The notes: generated from the letters alone by a model not told the origin. Counted from the first letter of the stretch, positions 27,234 to 36,477 are shown. The stretch is 64,000 nt of DNA from Mucilaginibacter oryzae (GCF_003148845.1 NZ_QGHA01000007.1:1-64000); one strand, 5' to 3'. Made by a program: numbers and translations.

Positions 27234-28364
27234 ATGTCACAAAACCCTGCTTATCTCGAAACCAAAAGCCATTATAAAATTCTCGACGGACTGCGCGGTG
27301 TGGCCGCTATTACCGTAGTGGTGTTTCACACTTTTGAGACCTTTAACGGCGGCAGCCGCTTTGCCCAGATTATAAACCATGGTTACCTTGCCGTAGATTT
27401 TTTCTTTTTGCTTTCGGGCTTTGTAGTTGCTTATGCCTACGATGACCGCTGGGGTAAAATGACCCAATGGGATTTTTATAAGCGCCGTTTAATCCGGCTG
27501 CAGCCTATGGTTATTATGGGCTCAATTATCGGCGCTATATTTTTTTATTTGCAGGCCGGCAACTTATTTCCGCTTATAGCCCCTACGCCGGTTTGGAAAA
27601 TGTTGCTGATCATGCTGATCGGTTGTACCATGATCCCTATACTGCCCTCCATGGATATCCGTGGCTGGCAGGAAATGCACCCGCTCAACGGACCTGCCTG
27701 GTCATTATTTTTTGAATACGTGGCCAACATCTTATACGCCCTTTTTATTCGCAAATTTTCAAATACGGTGTTAGCCATATTCGTAATAGCTGCGGCAGTT
27801 TTACTGATCCGTTATGAGGTTTGGGGACCTACCGGCGATGTGATCGGCGGCTGGACAGTTAATACCGAACAGTTGAACATTGGCTTTACGCGTTTGCTTT
27901 ATCCCTTCCTGGCCGGGATGCTGCTTTGCCGCACAGCGAAACTGATTCGCGTTAAGTGGGCTTTTACAGTCAGCAGTTTTTTGCTCTTATTAACCTTGTT
28001 TATACCCCGCATCGGTGGCCCTCAGCAGCTCTGGATGAACGGCCTTTACGAATCGGTTTGTATTATTTTGATTTTCCCTTTAATTGTATTGATAGGCGCG
28101 GGAGGCGAGCTTAACAGCCAATTTGCAAACAAGGTATGCAAGTTTTTTGGCGATATCTCTTACCCTATTTACATTACCCACTACCCGCTTATTTACTGGT
28201 TTACCGCCTGGGTGGTGGATAATAAAATCCCGATGAGCTATGGGCTGCGGTGGGGTGCTGTACTGGTTGCCTCAAGTGTAGCTATTGCTTACGCTTGCCT
28301 GAAACTGTATGATGAGCCCGTGCGGGAATGGTTGAGGAAAAAGTATCTGGTGAAAAAAAACTAA
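27234..28364 (+). CDS. Acyltransferase 3-family membrane protein
   Basis: A 376-residue protein with about ten membrane segments. The start ILDGLRGVAAITVVVFHTFETF has the conserved R/D and His of acyltransferase family 3 (OafA/NodX-like), which moves acetyl or other acyl groups to exported glycans. GYLAVDFFFLLSGFVVAYAYDDR is the second family motif. No periplasmic SGNH domain is attached. Substrate unknown. Confidence 0.9.
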   Translation: MSQNPAYLETKSHYKILDGLRGVAAITVVVFHTFETFNGGSRFAQIINHGYLAVDFFFLLSGFVVAYAYDDRWGKMTQWDFYKRRLIRLQPMVIMGSIIGAIFFYLQAGNLFPLIAPTPVWKMLLIMLIGCTMIPILPSMDIRGWQEMHPLNGPAWSLFFEYVANILYALFIRKFSNTVLAIFVIAAAVLLIRYEVWGPTGDVIGGWTVNTEQLNIGFTRLLYPFLAGMLLCRTAKLIRVKWAFTVSSFLLLLTLFIPRIGGPQQLWMNGLYESVCIILIFPLIVLIGAGGELNSQFANKVCKFFGDISYPIYITHYPLIYWFTAWVVDNKIPMSYGLRWGAVLVASSVAIAYACLKLYDEPVREWLRKKYLVKKN

Positions 28365-28435
28365 TCATCCAGGTAGTGAACGGATAATTGAAGCGGAATT
28401 AAGATGTGGATTTTTTTATGGTTCAAAAATCTTAT

Positions 28436-28807
28436 ATGAAATACAAAGCCACATGTTTACTATGGGGCGCACTACTTTTTATAAGTGCCTGCACCCGTTA
28501 TAACCCTGATATAAAGTTTAACAAAAAGGGATGGAATGAAAAGGACGACTGGGATTATCCGCAGCGGGAACATATGGTTGCAGATCTGATGCAACATCAT
28601 CAACTTAAAGGGTTATCGTACAAACAGCTTATCGATTCGCTTGGTGAACCTGAAAATTTTTCTGATACGGGCGATATGCATTATCAGCTATTGATGGATT
28701 TTGGAGATGACATTGATCCGGTACATACCAAATACTTGGTATTGAAGCTAAACAGGGATTCTGTTGTTACCGGATTTGGCATAAAAGAGTGGAGAAAAGA
28801 TAATTAA
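28436..28807 (+). CDS. Small hypothetical lipoprotein
   Basis: From the ATG at 28436 the protein has 123 residues; this start puts MKYK directly before the signal LLWGALLFISAC with lipobox Cys. The GTG at 28406 and ATG at 28418 are less likely. MVADLMQHHQLKGLSYKQLIDSLGEPE followed by strand-like YLVLKLNRDSVVTGF resembles the SmpA/BamE-like fold (helices then beta sheet), but this is a weak inference. It sits between acyltransferase and NlpC/P60 genes on the same strand. Confidence 0.7.
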   Translation: MKYKATCLLWGALLFISACTRYNPDIKFNKKGWNEKDDWDYPQREHMVADLMQHHQLKGLSYKQLIDSLGEPENFSDTGDMHYQLLMDFGDDIDPVHTKYLVLKLNRDSVVTGFGIKEWRKDN

Positions 28808-28885
28808 CAACACCTGTTAATAAAACGCCCGCATCTTTTTTACATTTTAATGGCAATCTGAAAGTTTTTTTCCTATCATTACAAA

Positions 28886-29527
28886 ATGCATTTTGTAGTT
28901 GGCAGCAAACTTCTTCTTATTGCTTTTTTATCATTTTCGAAGCCGGTAAAACCTGCGGCTCACTATGCGGCAGCAAAACGCAAGGCAAATAAAACCGTTA
29001 AAATGCACAGGCACGTACGTGTAAGGCATGATGAGGCTGAAGTAGAAGCCAATTACGATACCGGCGAAATCACTCCAAACCAACTGGTTGAATTTGCACA
29101 GACACTTAAAGGCATCCGCTACCGTTACGGATCAAGTAATCCCGACAAGGGCTTTGACTGTTCGGGATTTGTGAATTACGTATTCAGTCATTTCGGAATT
29201 TCCATCCCCCGCAGTTCGTCAGATTTTGCACCCGTAAAAGGTATTGATATTTCTGAGGCCCGCTTTGGCGACCTGATCTTATTTACAGGCACCCGCAGCC
29301 ACCACTACCGCAGCGCAGGGCATATAGGCATTGTGATATCTCAACCCGGCGAACCCCTGGTTTTTATCCATTCCACCTCGGGTGAAGAAAACGGCGTTAC
29401 TGAAACGGCTATGAATGAGCGTTATCAGCGCCGGTATATCAAAACTATCCGCGTGTTTAAAAACGATGCTCCGGCAGAAGAGGAAGAAGCTATTACCCCC
29501 GACGACACTGAAACAGTAGCGAGATAA
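28886..29527 (+). CDS. NlpC/P60-family peptidase
   Basis: A 213-residue protein. The N-terminus has a short hydrophobic segment (LLLIAFLSFSKPV) that may be a signal. The NlpC/P60 domain spans about 66-195: catalytic C92 in GFDCSGFVNYVF, H146 in AGHIGIVI, and a third polar residue near FIHSTSGEENGV. Such enzymes cut D-gamma-glutamyl-meso-diaminopimelate links in peptidoglycan. The tail is acidic and low-complexity (PAEEEEAITPDDTE). Confidence 0.9.
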   Translation: MHFVVGSKLLLIAFLSFSKPVKPAAHYAAAKRKANKTVKMHRHVRVRHDEAEVEANYDTGEITPNQLVEFAQTLKGIRYRYGSSNPDKGFDCSGFVNYVFSHFGISIPRSSSDFAPVKGIDISEARFGDLILFTGTRSHHYRSAGHIGIVISQPGEPLVFIHSTSGEENGVTETAMNERYQRRYIKTIRVFKNDAPAEEEEAITPDDTETVAR

Positions 29528-29533
29528 CCCGAT

Positions 29534-29947
29534 CTAATAACTTCTCTTTGCCAATCGCTGATCTATAAATAGAAAAGCCAAAAAGCCAGCAACCATCGTT
29601 AGCAATACCCATTTATAACTCAAAACAACAGTTAAAAACATATCCCCGCTTTCCGGGCTGATCAGTGCTAGCATTCCGTAAGCCAGGGCTAAGCCAACCA
29701 CAAATAACAGCAACGCCAATAAATTAAAACGCATATCGCTTTTACGAGCGGCCTGCTCCTGTGTAGCGCGCCTAACGTTAGCGGCAAAACCCATTGGTAA
29801 ACCCTCGGAAGGTTCAGTATTAAGTGCCTTGAACAGGCTTTGATAGGTTTGCAGGTTATGCTTATCGCTATCCGAAAGCGTTTCATCGTCCGGAAGCAGG
29901 CCGCTGTTCAGCAATTCCTGTAATTCATCATCATCCAGGTCTTTCAT
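29534..29947 (-). CDS. Probable anti-sigma factor membrane protein
   Basis: A 137-residue protein. The acidic N-terminal region (MKDLDDDELQELLNSGLLP) would face the cytoplasm, and two membrane helices follow (about 72-96 and 105-128: NLLALLLFVVGLALAYGM; VLLTMVAGFLAFLFI). No zinc-binding HxxxCxxC motif is seen. Its ATG overlaps the stop of the upstream ECF sigma gene by 4 bp, so an anti-sigma or sigma-modulating role is inferred from position. Confidence 0.65.
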   Translation of the reverse strand: MKDLDDDELQELLNSGLLPDDETLSDSDKHNLQTYQSLFKALNTEPSEGLPMGFAANVRRATQEQAARKSDMRFNLLALLLFVVGLALAYGMLALISPESGDMFLTVVLSYKWVLLTMVAGFLAFLFIDQRLAKRSY

Positions 29948-30501
29948 ATATTTTCTCTCTTTAGCTCTTTTTCAATTTTTTCTTTCAGCAACTTTCTTGC
30001 CCTAAACAGATGGCTTTTTACAGTGCCCTCTGGTATACCTGTAATTTCTTCTATCTCGGCACACGAAAACTCGTTGAGGTGGTAAAGCGTGAGCACTGTT
30101 TTATACTGATGTGGCATTTGTTCAATAAGCAGGTTAACATAAGCAGCGGTGTTTTTCTTTACCAGTTCCTGCTCAGGGTTTTCACCAGTAAAATGATAGT
30201 TATCAATATTTTCAGGATATTCGGAAGAAGAATTGTTTTTATTCTTTTTTAGATAGTTTACAGCGGTTAAATAGGCTATGCGTGCTATCCAGGTTGATAA
30301 TTTGGATTGAAACCGGAAACGGTGCAGGTTTTGGTGAACTTTAATAAACACCTCCTGGCAAATATCCTCTTTGTTTTGCTTGTCATGAACAAGGCGATGT
30401 ATCACAAAGAAAACCAGCTTTTCATACTGCTTTACCAGCAGTTCAAAAGCCCGCATATCTTTGTTCAATATCCTGGATACTACCTCTTGTTCATTAAACA
30501 T
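29944..30501 (-). CDS. ECF-family RNA polymerase sigma factor
   Basis: A 185-residue protein with region 2 (FELLVKQYEKLVFFVIHRLVHD, then DKQNKEDICQEVFIKVHQNLHRF) and region 4 (LPHQYKTVL-like: MPHQYKTVLTLYHLNEFSCAEIEEITGIPEGTVKSHLFRARK). The DQEDICQEVF stretch binds the -10 region and the final helix the -35 region. It is translationally coupled to the membrane protein gene downstream. The divergent DUF6249 and outer-membrane barrel genes are candidates for its regulon. Confidence 0.93.
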   Translation of the reverse strand: MFNEQEVVSRILNKDMRAFELLVKQYEKLVFFVIHRLVHDKQNKEDICQEVFIKVHQNLHRFRFQSKLSTWIARIAYLTAVNYLKKNKNNSSSEYPENIDNYHFTGENPEQELVKKNTAAYVNLLIEQMPHQYKTVLTLYHLNEFSCAEIEEITGIPEGTVKSHLFRARKLLKEKIEKELKRENI

Positions 30502-30626
30502 ATTACAGTAGTCAAGATATATGCTTTAGCGGTTGCAAAAAAGAAATAAAAAATATTTTAAAATAATTGCAACCGCGGTGGGCCAAGTGCTGACTACTGG
30601 AGCAAATAACTTAAACAAACAACAAC

Positions 30627-30956
30627 ATGAAACAGTTAATGCCGTTCATAGTAGTTATCGTATTTTTTATATTGATAGCGATCTTCATACTTGCCCTTTA
30701 CAATTACAGGCTAAAAAAACGCATTATTGATGCAGGGCCACTTGACGAAAACAGCACCAGATTTTTAGCCGAATTAGGCTCGGGCAACGAAGCTTTAAAA
30801 TGGGGCCTCGTTCTGCTTTGCGCCGGTATAGGCCTTGTAATAATGCAATTTATCCCATACAGCGCCGAAGATTCTCCGGTTCCTTACGGGGTTGAAATGA
30901 TCTTTATCTCGGTCGGCTTTATCATCTACTACCTGTTACGCCGCCGCAAGGTTTAA
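30627..30956 (+). CDS. DUF6249-like membrane protein
   Basis: A 109-residue protein with three membrane helices (about 6-26, 59-78 and 88-103). The order of a first helix, a cytoplasmic Lys-rich turn (YNYRLKKRIIDAGP), then two helices and a basic end (LLRRRKV) resembles the DUF6249 family of Bacteroidota, often next to sigma factor genes. It is divergent from the ECF sigma gene. Function unknown. Confidence 0.7.
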   Translation: MKQLMPFIVVIVFFILIAIFILALYNYRLKKRIIDAGPLDENSTRFLAELGSGNEALKWGLVLLCAGIGLVIMQFIPYSAEDSPVPYGVEMIFISVGFIIYYLLRRRKV

Positions 30957-31073
30957 ATACACACAGATTATTGCTTAAGCGGGTGGTTTAGCCACCTGCT
31001 CTATCAAATTTTTAAGGGAGAAACCCTCCTTTGGGAACCCTTTTGCCTAAAAAACCCAAATACCTCAACACAT

Positions 31074-33494
31074 ATGAAAACTAAAACATTCGCAATGCGG
31101 CTTATCATCATAATTACCCTGCTGCTCACCCATAATACCATCACTTACAGCCAAACCATATCATCCATAAAAGGCACCGTGGCCGATTCGGTAAGTAAAG
31201 CAACCCTTCCTTTAATAACCGTTAGATTAAAAGGACCGGATAACGAAACCATTAAAGTTGCCGTAACTAAAGACGACGGCTCATTTATCTTTACTTTGGT
31301 ACCTGTATCAAAATATACTCTGTACATCAACGCAATAGGGTATCAAACTAAAACCGTAACTATTGATCTGACACAACAAAAAATACTTGACCTAAAACCC
31401 ATTTACCTAAACAATGCTACCACCGCGCTGAAAGAGGTATCCATTACTGCCGAACGGCCCATCATCAGGCAAAAAGCCGACAGGATCATTTACGATTTGA
31501 AAGCCGATCCGGAAAGCAAAGGAAACAACGTTTTAACCATAATGCGTAAAGTGCCTTATCTTTCGTTAGATGGCAATGATAACCTGTTGTTGAGGGGCAG
31601 TTCCGGCTTCAGGGTATTCATCAATGGCAAGCCATCGGGTAGTTTAGAAAACAACCTGAAAGCTGTTTTAAAAAGCATGCCGGCCTCAACCATCGAGCGC
31701 ATTGAGGTGATCACCAATCCGCCATCCAAATACGATGCCGAAGGATTGGCTGGTATAATCAACATAATCACAGGTAAAAAAATAAATGATGGCATAAACG
31801 GCACTGTAAACATTAATGAAAGCCTGCCCACCGGCGGTCCGGGCGTTGGCGCTTCGTTTACAGCTAAAAAGGGCAGGTTTGGCATTTCGGCTTTGGGTGG
31901 CGGCAGTATCAATAACGCTCCTGAAACTTATAATAACAATAACCGCGTTGACACCAGCGGCAATATACTTACCCAGCAGGGCTATCAGCGCTCAAACAGC
32001 AAAACGGCCTACTTCGGCACAGAAATGAGCTTGCAGATAGATACCCTGCACCTGTTAACTGCTCAGTTTAATTACAATGGCAGCCAGGCTAATGACCATA
32101 ACGGGCAGGCATCGGTGCTAAACAGCCCCGCCGGGTTTCAACAATACAATTTCGCCAATAACGGCAAAGCTACCGGCTATGGCATTGATGCAGGCATCAA
32201 TTACGAGATGGGCTTTAAAGCGGTTAAAAACAGGCTGCTCACCCTATCATACCTGTACAGCACCAACCTGAATAACAGAAATGGTAATGTTGAATTTTTA
32301 AACCAACTCCATATTAACCATACCAATTTTATCCAGACCGACAGGCAGAATTTTAAAGAGCATACCGTACAGCTTGATTTTGTTACCCCAGTAAATAAAG
32401 TAAACATTGAGGCTGGCTTAAAAGGCATTTTCAGGAATAACAGCAGCGATTTTAGTTACAGGGATTTAGATAGCACAACCGGTTTGTACCGGCGTAATGA
32501 TGGGCTCTCTAACGCTTTCACCAATACACAAAATGTTTTCAGCGCTTATAATTCGTACCAGGTAAACCTGAACAGCTGGAATATCAACGCGGGCTTAAGG
32601 ATGGAAGAAACCGTGATCCGCGCCAATTTTATGAGTACCGCTTCGGCGGCCGATCAAAACTATTTTAACGTGATTCCTAACCTGTCGGTAAGTAAACATT
32701 TTAAGGATGAGAGTAGCATTAACTTCGGCTTTTCGCAACGCATCAGGCGGCCGGGCGTCAATCGCTTAAACCCTTATACAGATCGTTCCAACCCTAACTT
32801 TGAAGTTACCGGCAACCCAGACCTGAAACCTGTTTTGTTAAACGATATCCAGTTTAACTACAGCAGCAACAAAAAGCTATCCGTAAATATCGGGGCCGAT
32901 TATTCGTTCATGAACAACCTGGATGTACAGGTGGTGAACTTTAACAAAGCTACACAAACAAACCAGGTAACTTATGCTAACACCGGCAAAGCCAGTAGCG
33001 TGGGTATCAATTTTTACCTGGCATATCCGGCGACTAAAATATACAATGTAAGTCTTAATGGAAGCAGTATGTACTTATGGCTGCAAGGTCAGTCGGCTGG
33101 ACAAACTGTCTACAACAATACAATGATGTATAATGCCACACTATCAAACGTAGTGCGCCTTAACCATGGCTGGGCCCTGAACGCCGACCTGGGTATTAAC
33201 AGCCGCACCCCAACTGGATTGCAGGGGTACACCAATGCGTTTTTTTACAGCGCCCTTAACTTTAATAAGGATATTGTTAAAAACAAGTTCAGCATTTCGG
33301 GAGGGATTAAAAATCCATTCACCAAATATCGTAACAGTGTGAGCAAAACATTCGGTCCGGAGTTTCGTCAAACTTATCAAAGCATAAATTACTACCGCTC
33401 ATTCAGCGTTAGCCTCAATTATAATTTCGGCGGTTTAAAGGACAGAATCAATAAAAACAGGGTTGGGATAGAAAATAATGACGTGGCAAATTAA
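31074..33494 (+). CDS. TonB-type outer-membrane beta-barrel protein
   Basis: An 806-residue protein with a signal peptide (ends TITYSQ), a carboxypeptidase-like regulatory domain (about 30-120: SSIKGTVADSVSKATLPLITV), a plug-like domain (about 125-240: IRQKADRIIYDLKADPESKGNNVLTIMRKVPYLS-type) and a C-terminal barrel ending in NYNFGG. This is the OMP_b-brl_3 type found in Bacteroidota, which lacks the classical SusC features. It may be an unlinked receptor. It follows a DUF6249 gene by 118 bp with hairpins between them. Confidence 0.85.
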   Translation: MKTKTFAMRLIIIITLLLTHNTITYSQTISSIKGTVADSVSKATLPLITVRLKGPDNETIKVAVTKDDGSFIFTLVPVSKYTLYINAIGYQTKTVTIDLTQQKILDLKPIYLNNATTALKEVSITAERPIIRQKADRIIYDLKADPESKGNNVLTIMRKVPYLSLDGNDNLLLRGSSGFRVFINGKPSGSLENNLKAVLKSMPASTIERIEVITNPPSKYDAEGLAGIINIITGKKINDGINGTVNINESLPTGGPGVGASFTAKKGRFGISALGGGSINNAPETYNNNNRVDTSGNILTQQGYQRSNSKTAYFGTEMSLQIDTLHLLTAQFNYNGSQANDHNGQASVLNSPAGFQQYNFANNGKATGYGIDAGINYEMGFKAVKNRLLTLSYLYSTNLNNRNGNVEFLNQLHINHTNFIQTDRQNFKEHTVQLDFVTPVNKVNIEAGLKGIFRNNSSDFSYRDLDSTTGLYRRNDGLSNAFTNTQNVFSAYNSYQVNLNSWNINAGLRMEETVIRANFMSTASAADQNYFNVIPNLSVSKHFKDESSINFGFSQRIRRPGVNRLNPYTDRSNPNFEVTGNPDLKPVLLNDIQFNYSSNKKLSVNIGADYSFMNNLDVQVVNFNKATQTNQVTYANTGKASSVGINFYLAYPATKIYNVSLNGSSMYLWLQGQSAGQTVYNNTMMYNATLSNVVRLNHGWALNADLGINSRTPTGLQGYTNAFFYSALNFNKDIVKNKFSISGGIKNPFTKYRNSVSKTFGPEFRQTYQSINYYRSFSVSLNYNFGGLKDRINKNRVGIENNDVAN

Positions 33495-33524
33495 CAGGAT
33501 TATGATACCGGTTTGTCATCCTGA

Positions 33525-33583
33525 AGCGAAGGGGATTCTCCGCCCTGCCTAACCGCTCTGCACAACGTAGAAGCCCCTTCGCT
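33525..33583. repeat. Inverted repeat between convergent genes
   Basis: AGCGAAGGGG (33525-33534) pairs perfectly with CCCCTTCGCT (33574-33583). The left flank GTCATCCTGA is typical of dispersed REP-like palindromes. It may act as a terminator for both the barrel and the Trm112-like gene. Confidence 0.5.
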
Positions 33584-33681
33584 ATCACCACCCATAACAA
33601 CTCGTTTTTAACATTTCCTGAGCGGTTACCAAGTTGCCGCACTGCCACCGGGAATTATGCGTGCATCGTGATAGCATTTTC

Positions 33682-33945
33682 CTATCCCTCCGGCAATAGC
33701 TTTACATCAACTAAATCATACTCCAGCTTCCACTTTTCAACAATAGGTTGCTCTAATTGAATTTGCCTGTACTCATCCGGCGCCATAATGGGTACACCGT
33801 ACACAATAGGATATTTGCGGCTACAGGTATTACAGGTAAGGATTCCTTCTATCACATTCTGATCAAGATCTTTAGTCAATACCTGCAGGGTGAGGTCTTG
33901 CTTGTCAAAGGGGCAGCACAGTTTGTTAATGGTTTTGAGTTGCAT
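33682..33945 (-). CDS. Trm112-like zinc-ribbon protein
   Basis: An 87-residue protein. The N-terminal pair CCPFDK (C10, C11; D14) and CNTC (C38, C41) flank a beta hairpin and are followed by RKYPIVYGVPIMAPDE, the Trm112/YcaR signature (C..C...YPI.dGIPvL). One of the usual four Cys is replaced (D14 where Cys is common). In eukaryotes and archaea Trm112 binds and activates class I SAM methyltransferases. The first gene of this operon encodes one, so it may be an obligate partner here. It starts 1 bp after the ThiE-like stop. Last gene of the TPP-riboswitch operon. Confidence 0.75.
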   Translation of the reverse strand: MQLKTINKLCCPFDKQDLTLQVLTKDLDQNVIEGILTCNTCSRKYPIVYGVPIMAPDEYRQIQLEQPIVEKWKLEYDLVDVKLLPEG

Positions 33946-33946
33946 G

Positions 33947-34594
33947 TTAGATTCGGTTAGCGCTTAGCGCGAGTTGAAATTGTTTAACTTTTTGTTCAGG
34001 ATCATCGGCACCCATAATACCGGATATAATGGCGATACCATCAAATGAGGTAAGCTTTTTCAGGCTGATGATGTTTTGCAGCGTGATACCTCCGGCCACA
34101 AACAGCGGCATATTTGTAAGCGCCCTTGCCCGTTTTACGGTTAGCGGGGTAACGATATCGCAGGTTCCGGCAGATGAAGAGGGGAACATGGAGCAGAACG
34201 ATACATAATCCAGCCCGTTATCTTCGGCCCAGGCCACCGTATCCAAACTACCCGAACAGGTAATGCCCGTTATAAACGGCCTTTTAACCACATCACGGAT
34301 TACCGGCAATGAAGCCGGAACCGTATCGAAATGAACCCCATCCAAAGCAGGCACATCGCGCAGCAAAACCCAATCATGGTTAATAAGCAAGGGAACGTTG
34401 CGGGGCTTACAAAGCGCGGCTACTTTGTTAATCAGGGCCGGTTTATCAGCCGTGGGGTGCCAGTTATTCCATATTTGCACTACATTGATACCACCCTGCA
34501 AAGCTGAATGCAATTTAGCCAGCAAGGTGGCTTCATCAATAGCGGGGTTTAGCACCAGGTAAATACCGCCGGTAATATGATAAGGTTTATCCAT
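33947..34594 (-). CDS. ThiE-like (thiamine-phosphate synthase fold) protein with altered active site
   Basis: TIM-barrel protein of 215 residues (numbered below from the alternative ATG at 34603, which adds 3). The ATG at 34594 overlaps the upstream stop (TAATG), which indicates translational coupling. ThiE landmarks: GINVVQIWNNWH (40-49), PLLINHDWVLL, LDGVHFD, GITCSGSLD, LDYVSFCSMF, FVAGGIT and FDGIAIISGIM. In ThiE the first motif is Q-x-R-x-K; here Arg is W45 and Lys is N47. The metal-binding Asp of IND is H76, and the TxTK phosphate loop reads SSSAG. So most diphosphate/Mg ligands of HMP-PP are gone, and a different substrate is likely. Usually annotated thiamine phosphate synthase. Confidence 0.78.
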   Translation of the reverse strand: MDKPYHITGGIYLVLNPAIDEATLLAKLHSALQGGINVVQIWNNWHPTADKPALINKVAALCKPRNVPLLINHDWVLLRDVPALDGVHFDTVPASLPVIRDVVKRPFITGITCSGSLDTVAWAEDNGLDYVSFCSMFPSSSAGTCDIVTPLTVKRARALTNMPLFVAGGITLQNIISLKKLTSFDGIAIISGIMGADDPEQKVKQFQLALSANRI

Positions 34595-35646
34595 TATTTC
34601 CATCCGTTTTTATAAGCGTCAAAAAAAGCAGCCCAATAAGGATCTTCGCTGAAGTAGGGCATCGGTTTTTCTTCCCCGTTTTCAATGAGTGTATACCCCT
34701 TTTGTTTTTCGGTAAAGCGACCGATAATGGTAGCGGGTATTTTATTTTCGTTGAGGCGCTGTACTACATTATGCACCCATTGCTCATTTACGGCAGTGAT
34801 CATGGCTCCGGCGCCAATGCAATAGCGCGGATCGATATTGAACAGCCCGCAAATATGGCGTTGAACTTCAGCTACCGGCAGCAGGTGATTATGAACCTCT
34901 ACCCCATTGCCTGAGGCTATGGCCATTTCGTAAACGGCACCCAATACGCCACCCTCAGTTACATCATGCATGGCGGTAACATCTTTTAAGCCGTTTTCAG
35001 TACCGGCGGCAATAAGGCCATCTTTTAATGACGATGTTTGATAAAATAATTCGCAGCCCTGGTTGTAAACTTCCGCACCTAATTTGTTTTTCACCTTTTG
35101 AGGAAAGCTCATAGCCAGGATAGCTGCCGACGACATGGCGCATTGCCTGGTCACAACAATCACATCGCCAACCTGCGCGTTTTTGCTCAACAAAATATCG
35201 TTAACGGGCGCGGTAAGCAACATGGTACCGCCACCGGCAATGGTGGAATTTTGGCCTTCAATGCTACCGGTATGCCCGCCGGTGATGGCTACGCCAATCT
35301 GATCACAATAACGGTGGATATGATCCCAATAGGTAGTAAAATCCTGGCGGCTTAGCCCCGGCGGCAGGTTCAGCACCATTTGCGCGTACTGCGGCGCGAA
35401 GCCGGTGGTAGCCATGTCATTAGCCATTAAATGCACCGAAAGCCAGGCCGATTCCTGCAAACCCAATGATGGGACCAGCGAAAGCGGATCGCTGGTTAGG
35501 GCCAGCCCTAAACCACCAGGCAGGTTAATCACCGATACATCTACACCAAAAGCCGGACCGCTTAAAACTTCATCCCTGCGGCGGCCACGGCGCGGAAGGA
35601 TGATATGTTCAAAACCTTCGCCGGTTATTTTCCCTGATAACGACAT
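34594..35646 (-). CDS. PurM/HypE/ThiL-superfamily (AIR synthase-related) protein
   Basis: A 350-residue protein of the PurM superfamily, which includes AIR synthase, HypE, selenophosphate synthetase and thiamine monophosphate kinase. The N-terminal AIRS domain has GVDVSVINLPG, ALTSDPLSLVP (metal/ATP Asp, D53), the VHLMANDMATTGF region (D77), and GGHTGSIEGQNSTIAGGG. The C-terminal domain (from about 175) has MHDVTEGGVLGAVYE and DPRYCIGAGAMITA. It lacks the C-terminal PRIC carrier motif of HypE. It probably binds ATP and a phosphorylated small molecule. It starts 9 bp after the methyltransferase stop. Confidence 0.85.
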   Translation of the reverse strand: MSLSGKITGEGFEHIILPRRGRRRDEVLSGPAFGVDVSVINLPGGLGLALTSDPLSLVPSLGLQESAWLSVHLMANDMATTGFAPQYAQMVLNLPPGLSRQDFTTYWDHIHRYCDQIGVAITGGHTGSIEGQNSTIAGGGTMLLTAPVNDILLSKNAQVGDVIVVTRQCAMSSAAILAMSFPQKVKNKLGAEVYNQGCELFYQTSSLKDGLIAAGTENGLKDVTAMHDVTEGGVLGAVYEMAIASGNGVEVHNHLLPVAEVQRHICGLFNIDPRYCIGAGAMITAVNEQWVHNVVQRLNENKIPATIIGRFTEKQKGYTLIENGEEKPMPYFSEDPYWAAFFDAYKNGWK

Positions 35647-35655
35647 TGGCTGGTA

Positions 35656-36369
35656 TTAATCTGAAAATTTAACATACAAACCAAAAAAATCGCCGACGGG
35701 CACACTCCATTGCTGCACCGGGAACCACTCCGGCAAACCTGTACACGTCCACTCCAGGCTATATTGACGCCCCTTTAGCGCTTCATGAATTTTATGAGTG
35801 AGCATGGCCGGAGTGTAAAAAGTGGCAGTAACGTAAAACGGGTTTTTGCCGAATATTTGCTGCACCCGGCGGCGCAAAACTTTAGGCGAATTGCGGTTCA
35901 TCATGCCAAAGGCGATGCCGTGTTTACCCACACGCGCCGCCTCGCGGATCACCTGCACCGGGTCGCGGTAGTATTCAAAGGTGGTGATAAAGGCCACAGC
36001 ATCGAAGGTATTATCCTTAAACGGCATAAAGTGCGAATCGGCATTTACGAGGTCGCCTTTAAACAGGTGTACGGCCTGGCCAAGCATAAAAGGCGATAGG
36101 TCGCCGCCCGTGGCGTCGATACCTATCTCATGCCACCAGCGGGTGAAACGGGTGGTGCCGCAGCCAAACTCCAACAATTCTTTAACGCGGAGATCGGAGC
36201 CCAACAGTTGGGCCATCACCTTTTTTTGCCATACCTCGGCCCGTTTGTAGCGGCCTTCATACCATTGCTCGTAAGTATCGGTGTGTTCGCGGTTAAAAAA
36301 CCACTCTTTGCGGCCTTGCCAGTTGCTGAGGCTTTGGGTTACGAGGCCAAAATTGTTTTCGGGTTCCAT
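35656..36369 (-). CDS. Class I SAM-dependent methyltransferase, first gene of TPP-riboswitch operon
   Basis: A 237-residue protein. The Rossmann-type SAM site has ELLEFGCGTTRF (motif I, 64-75), GGD (D90, ribose-binding), and HFMPFKDNTFDAVAFITTFEYY (motifs III-IV, UbiE/BioC-like). The N-terminus is rich in aromatic residues (WFFNREHTDTYEQWYEGRY), probably substrate-binding. It is the first gene after a TPP riboswitch and its terminator, so TPP would turn it off. Substrate unknown; the partner could be the Trm112-like protein encoded last in the operon. Confidence 0.83.
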   Translation of the reverse strand: MEPENNFGLVTQSLSNWQGRKEWFFNREHTDTYEQWYEGRYKRAEVWQKKVMAQLLGSDLRVKELLEFGCGTTRFTRWWHEIGIDATGGDLSPFMLGQAVHLFKGDLVNADSHFMPFKDNTFDAVAFITTFEYYRDPVQVIREAARVGKHGIAFGMMNRNSPKVLRRRVQQIFGKNPFYVTATFYTPAMLTHKIHEALKGRQYSLEWTCTGLPEWFPVQQWSVPVGDFFGLYVKFSD

Positions 36370-36383
36370 GTGTTTAGTTCATT

Positions 36384-36434
36384 AAATAAAAAAAGCCTTG
36401 TTACTGCACAGGCGTACCGGTACAGAAACAAGGC
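36384..36434 (-). terminator. Riboswitch-controlled leader terminator
   Basis: On the minus strand GCCTTGTT (36427-36434 side AACAAGGC on plus) pairs across a loop of about 24 nt and is followed by T7ATTT, 15 bp before the methyltransferase start. This is the expected expression platform. GCCTGTGCA (36405-36413) within it can pair 8 of 9 with TGCACTGGC at the 3' edge of the aptamer (36476-36484), a possible antiterminator. Confidence 0.75.
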
Positions 36435-36477
36435 CATATATCAATAAACAGCAAACGCTGCAAACCAACAATCAAGC

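Noticed and set aside
30975-31045. Riboswitch upstream of the outer-membrane barrel gene
   Set aside because: Two short hairpins are visible (GCGGGTGG/CCACCTGC and GGG-AGAAA-CCC), but no conserved core of any riboswitch class I know; the first may simply be a terminator.
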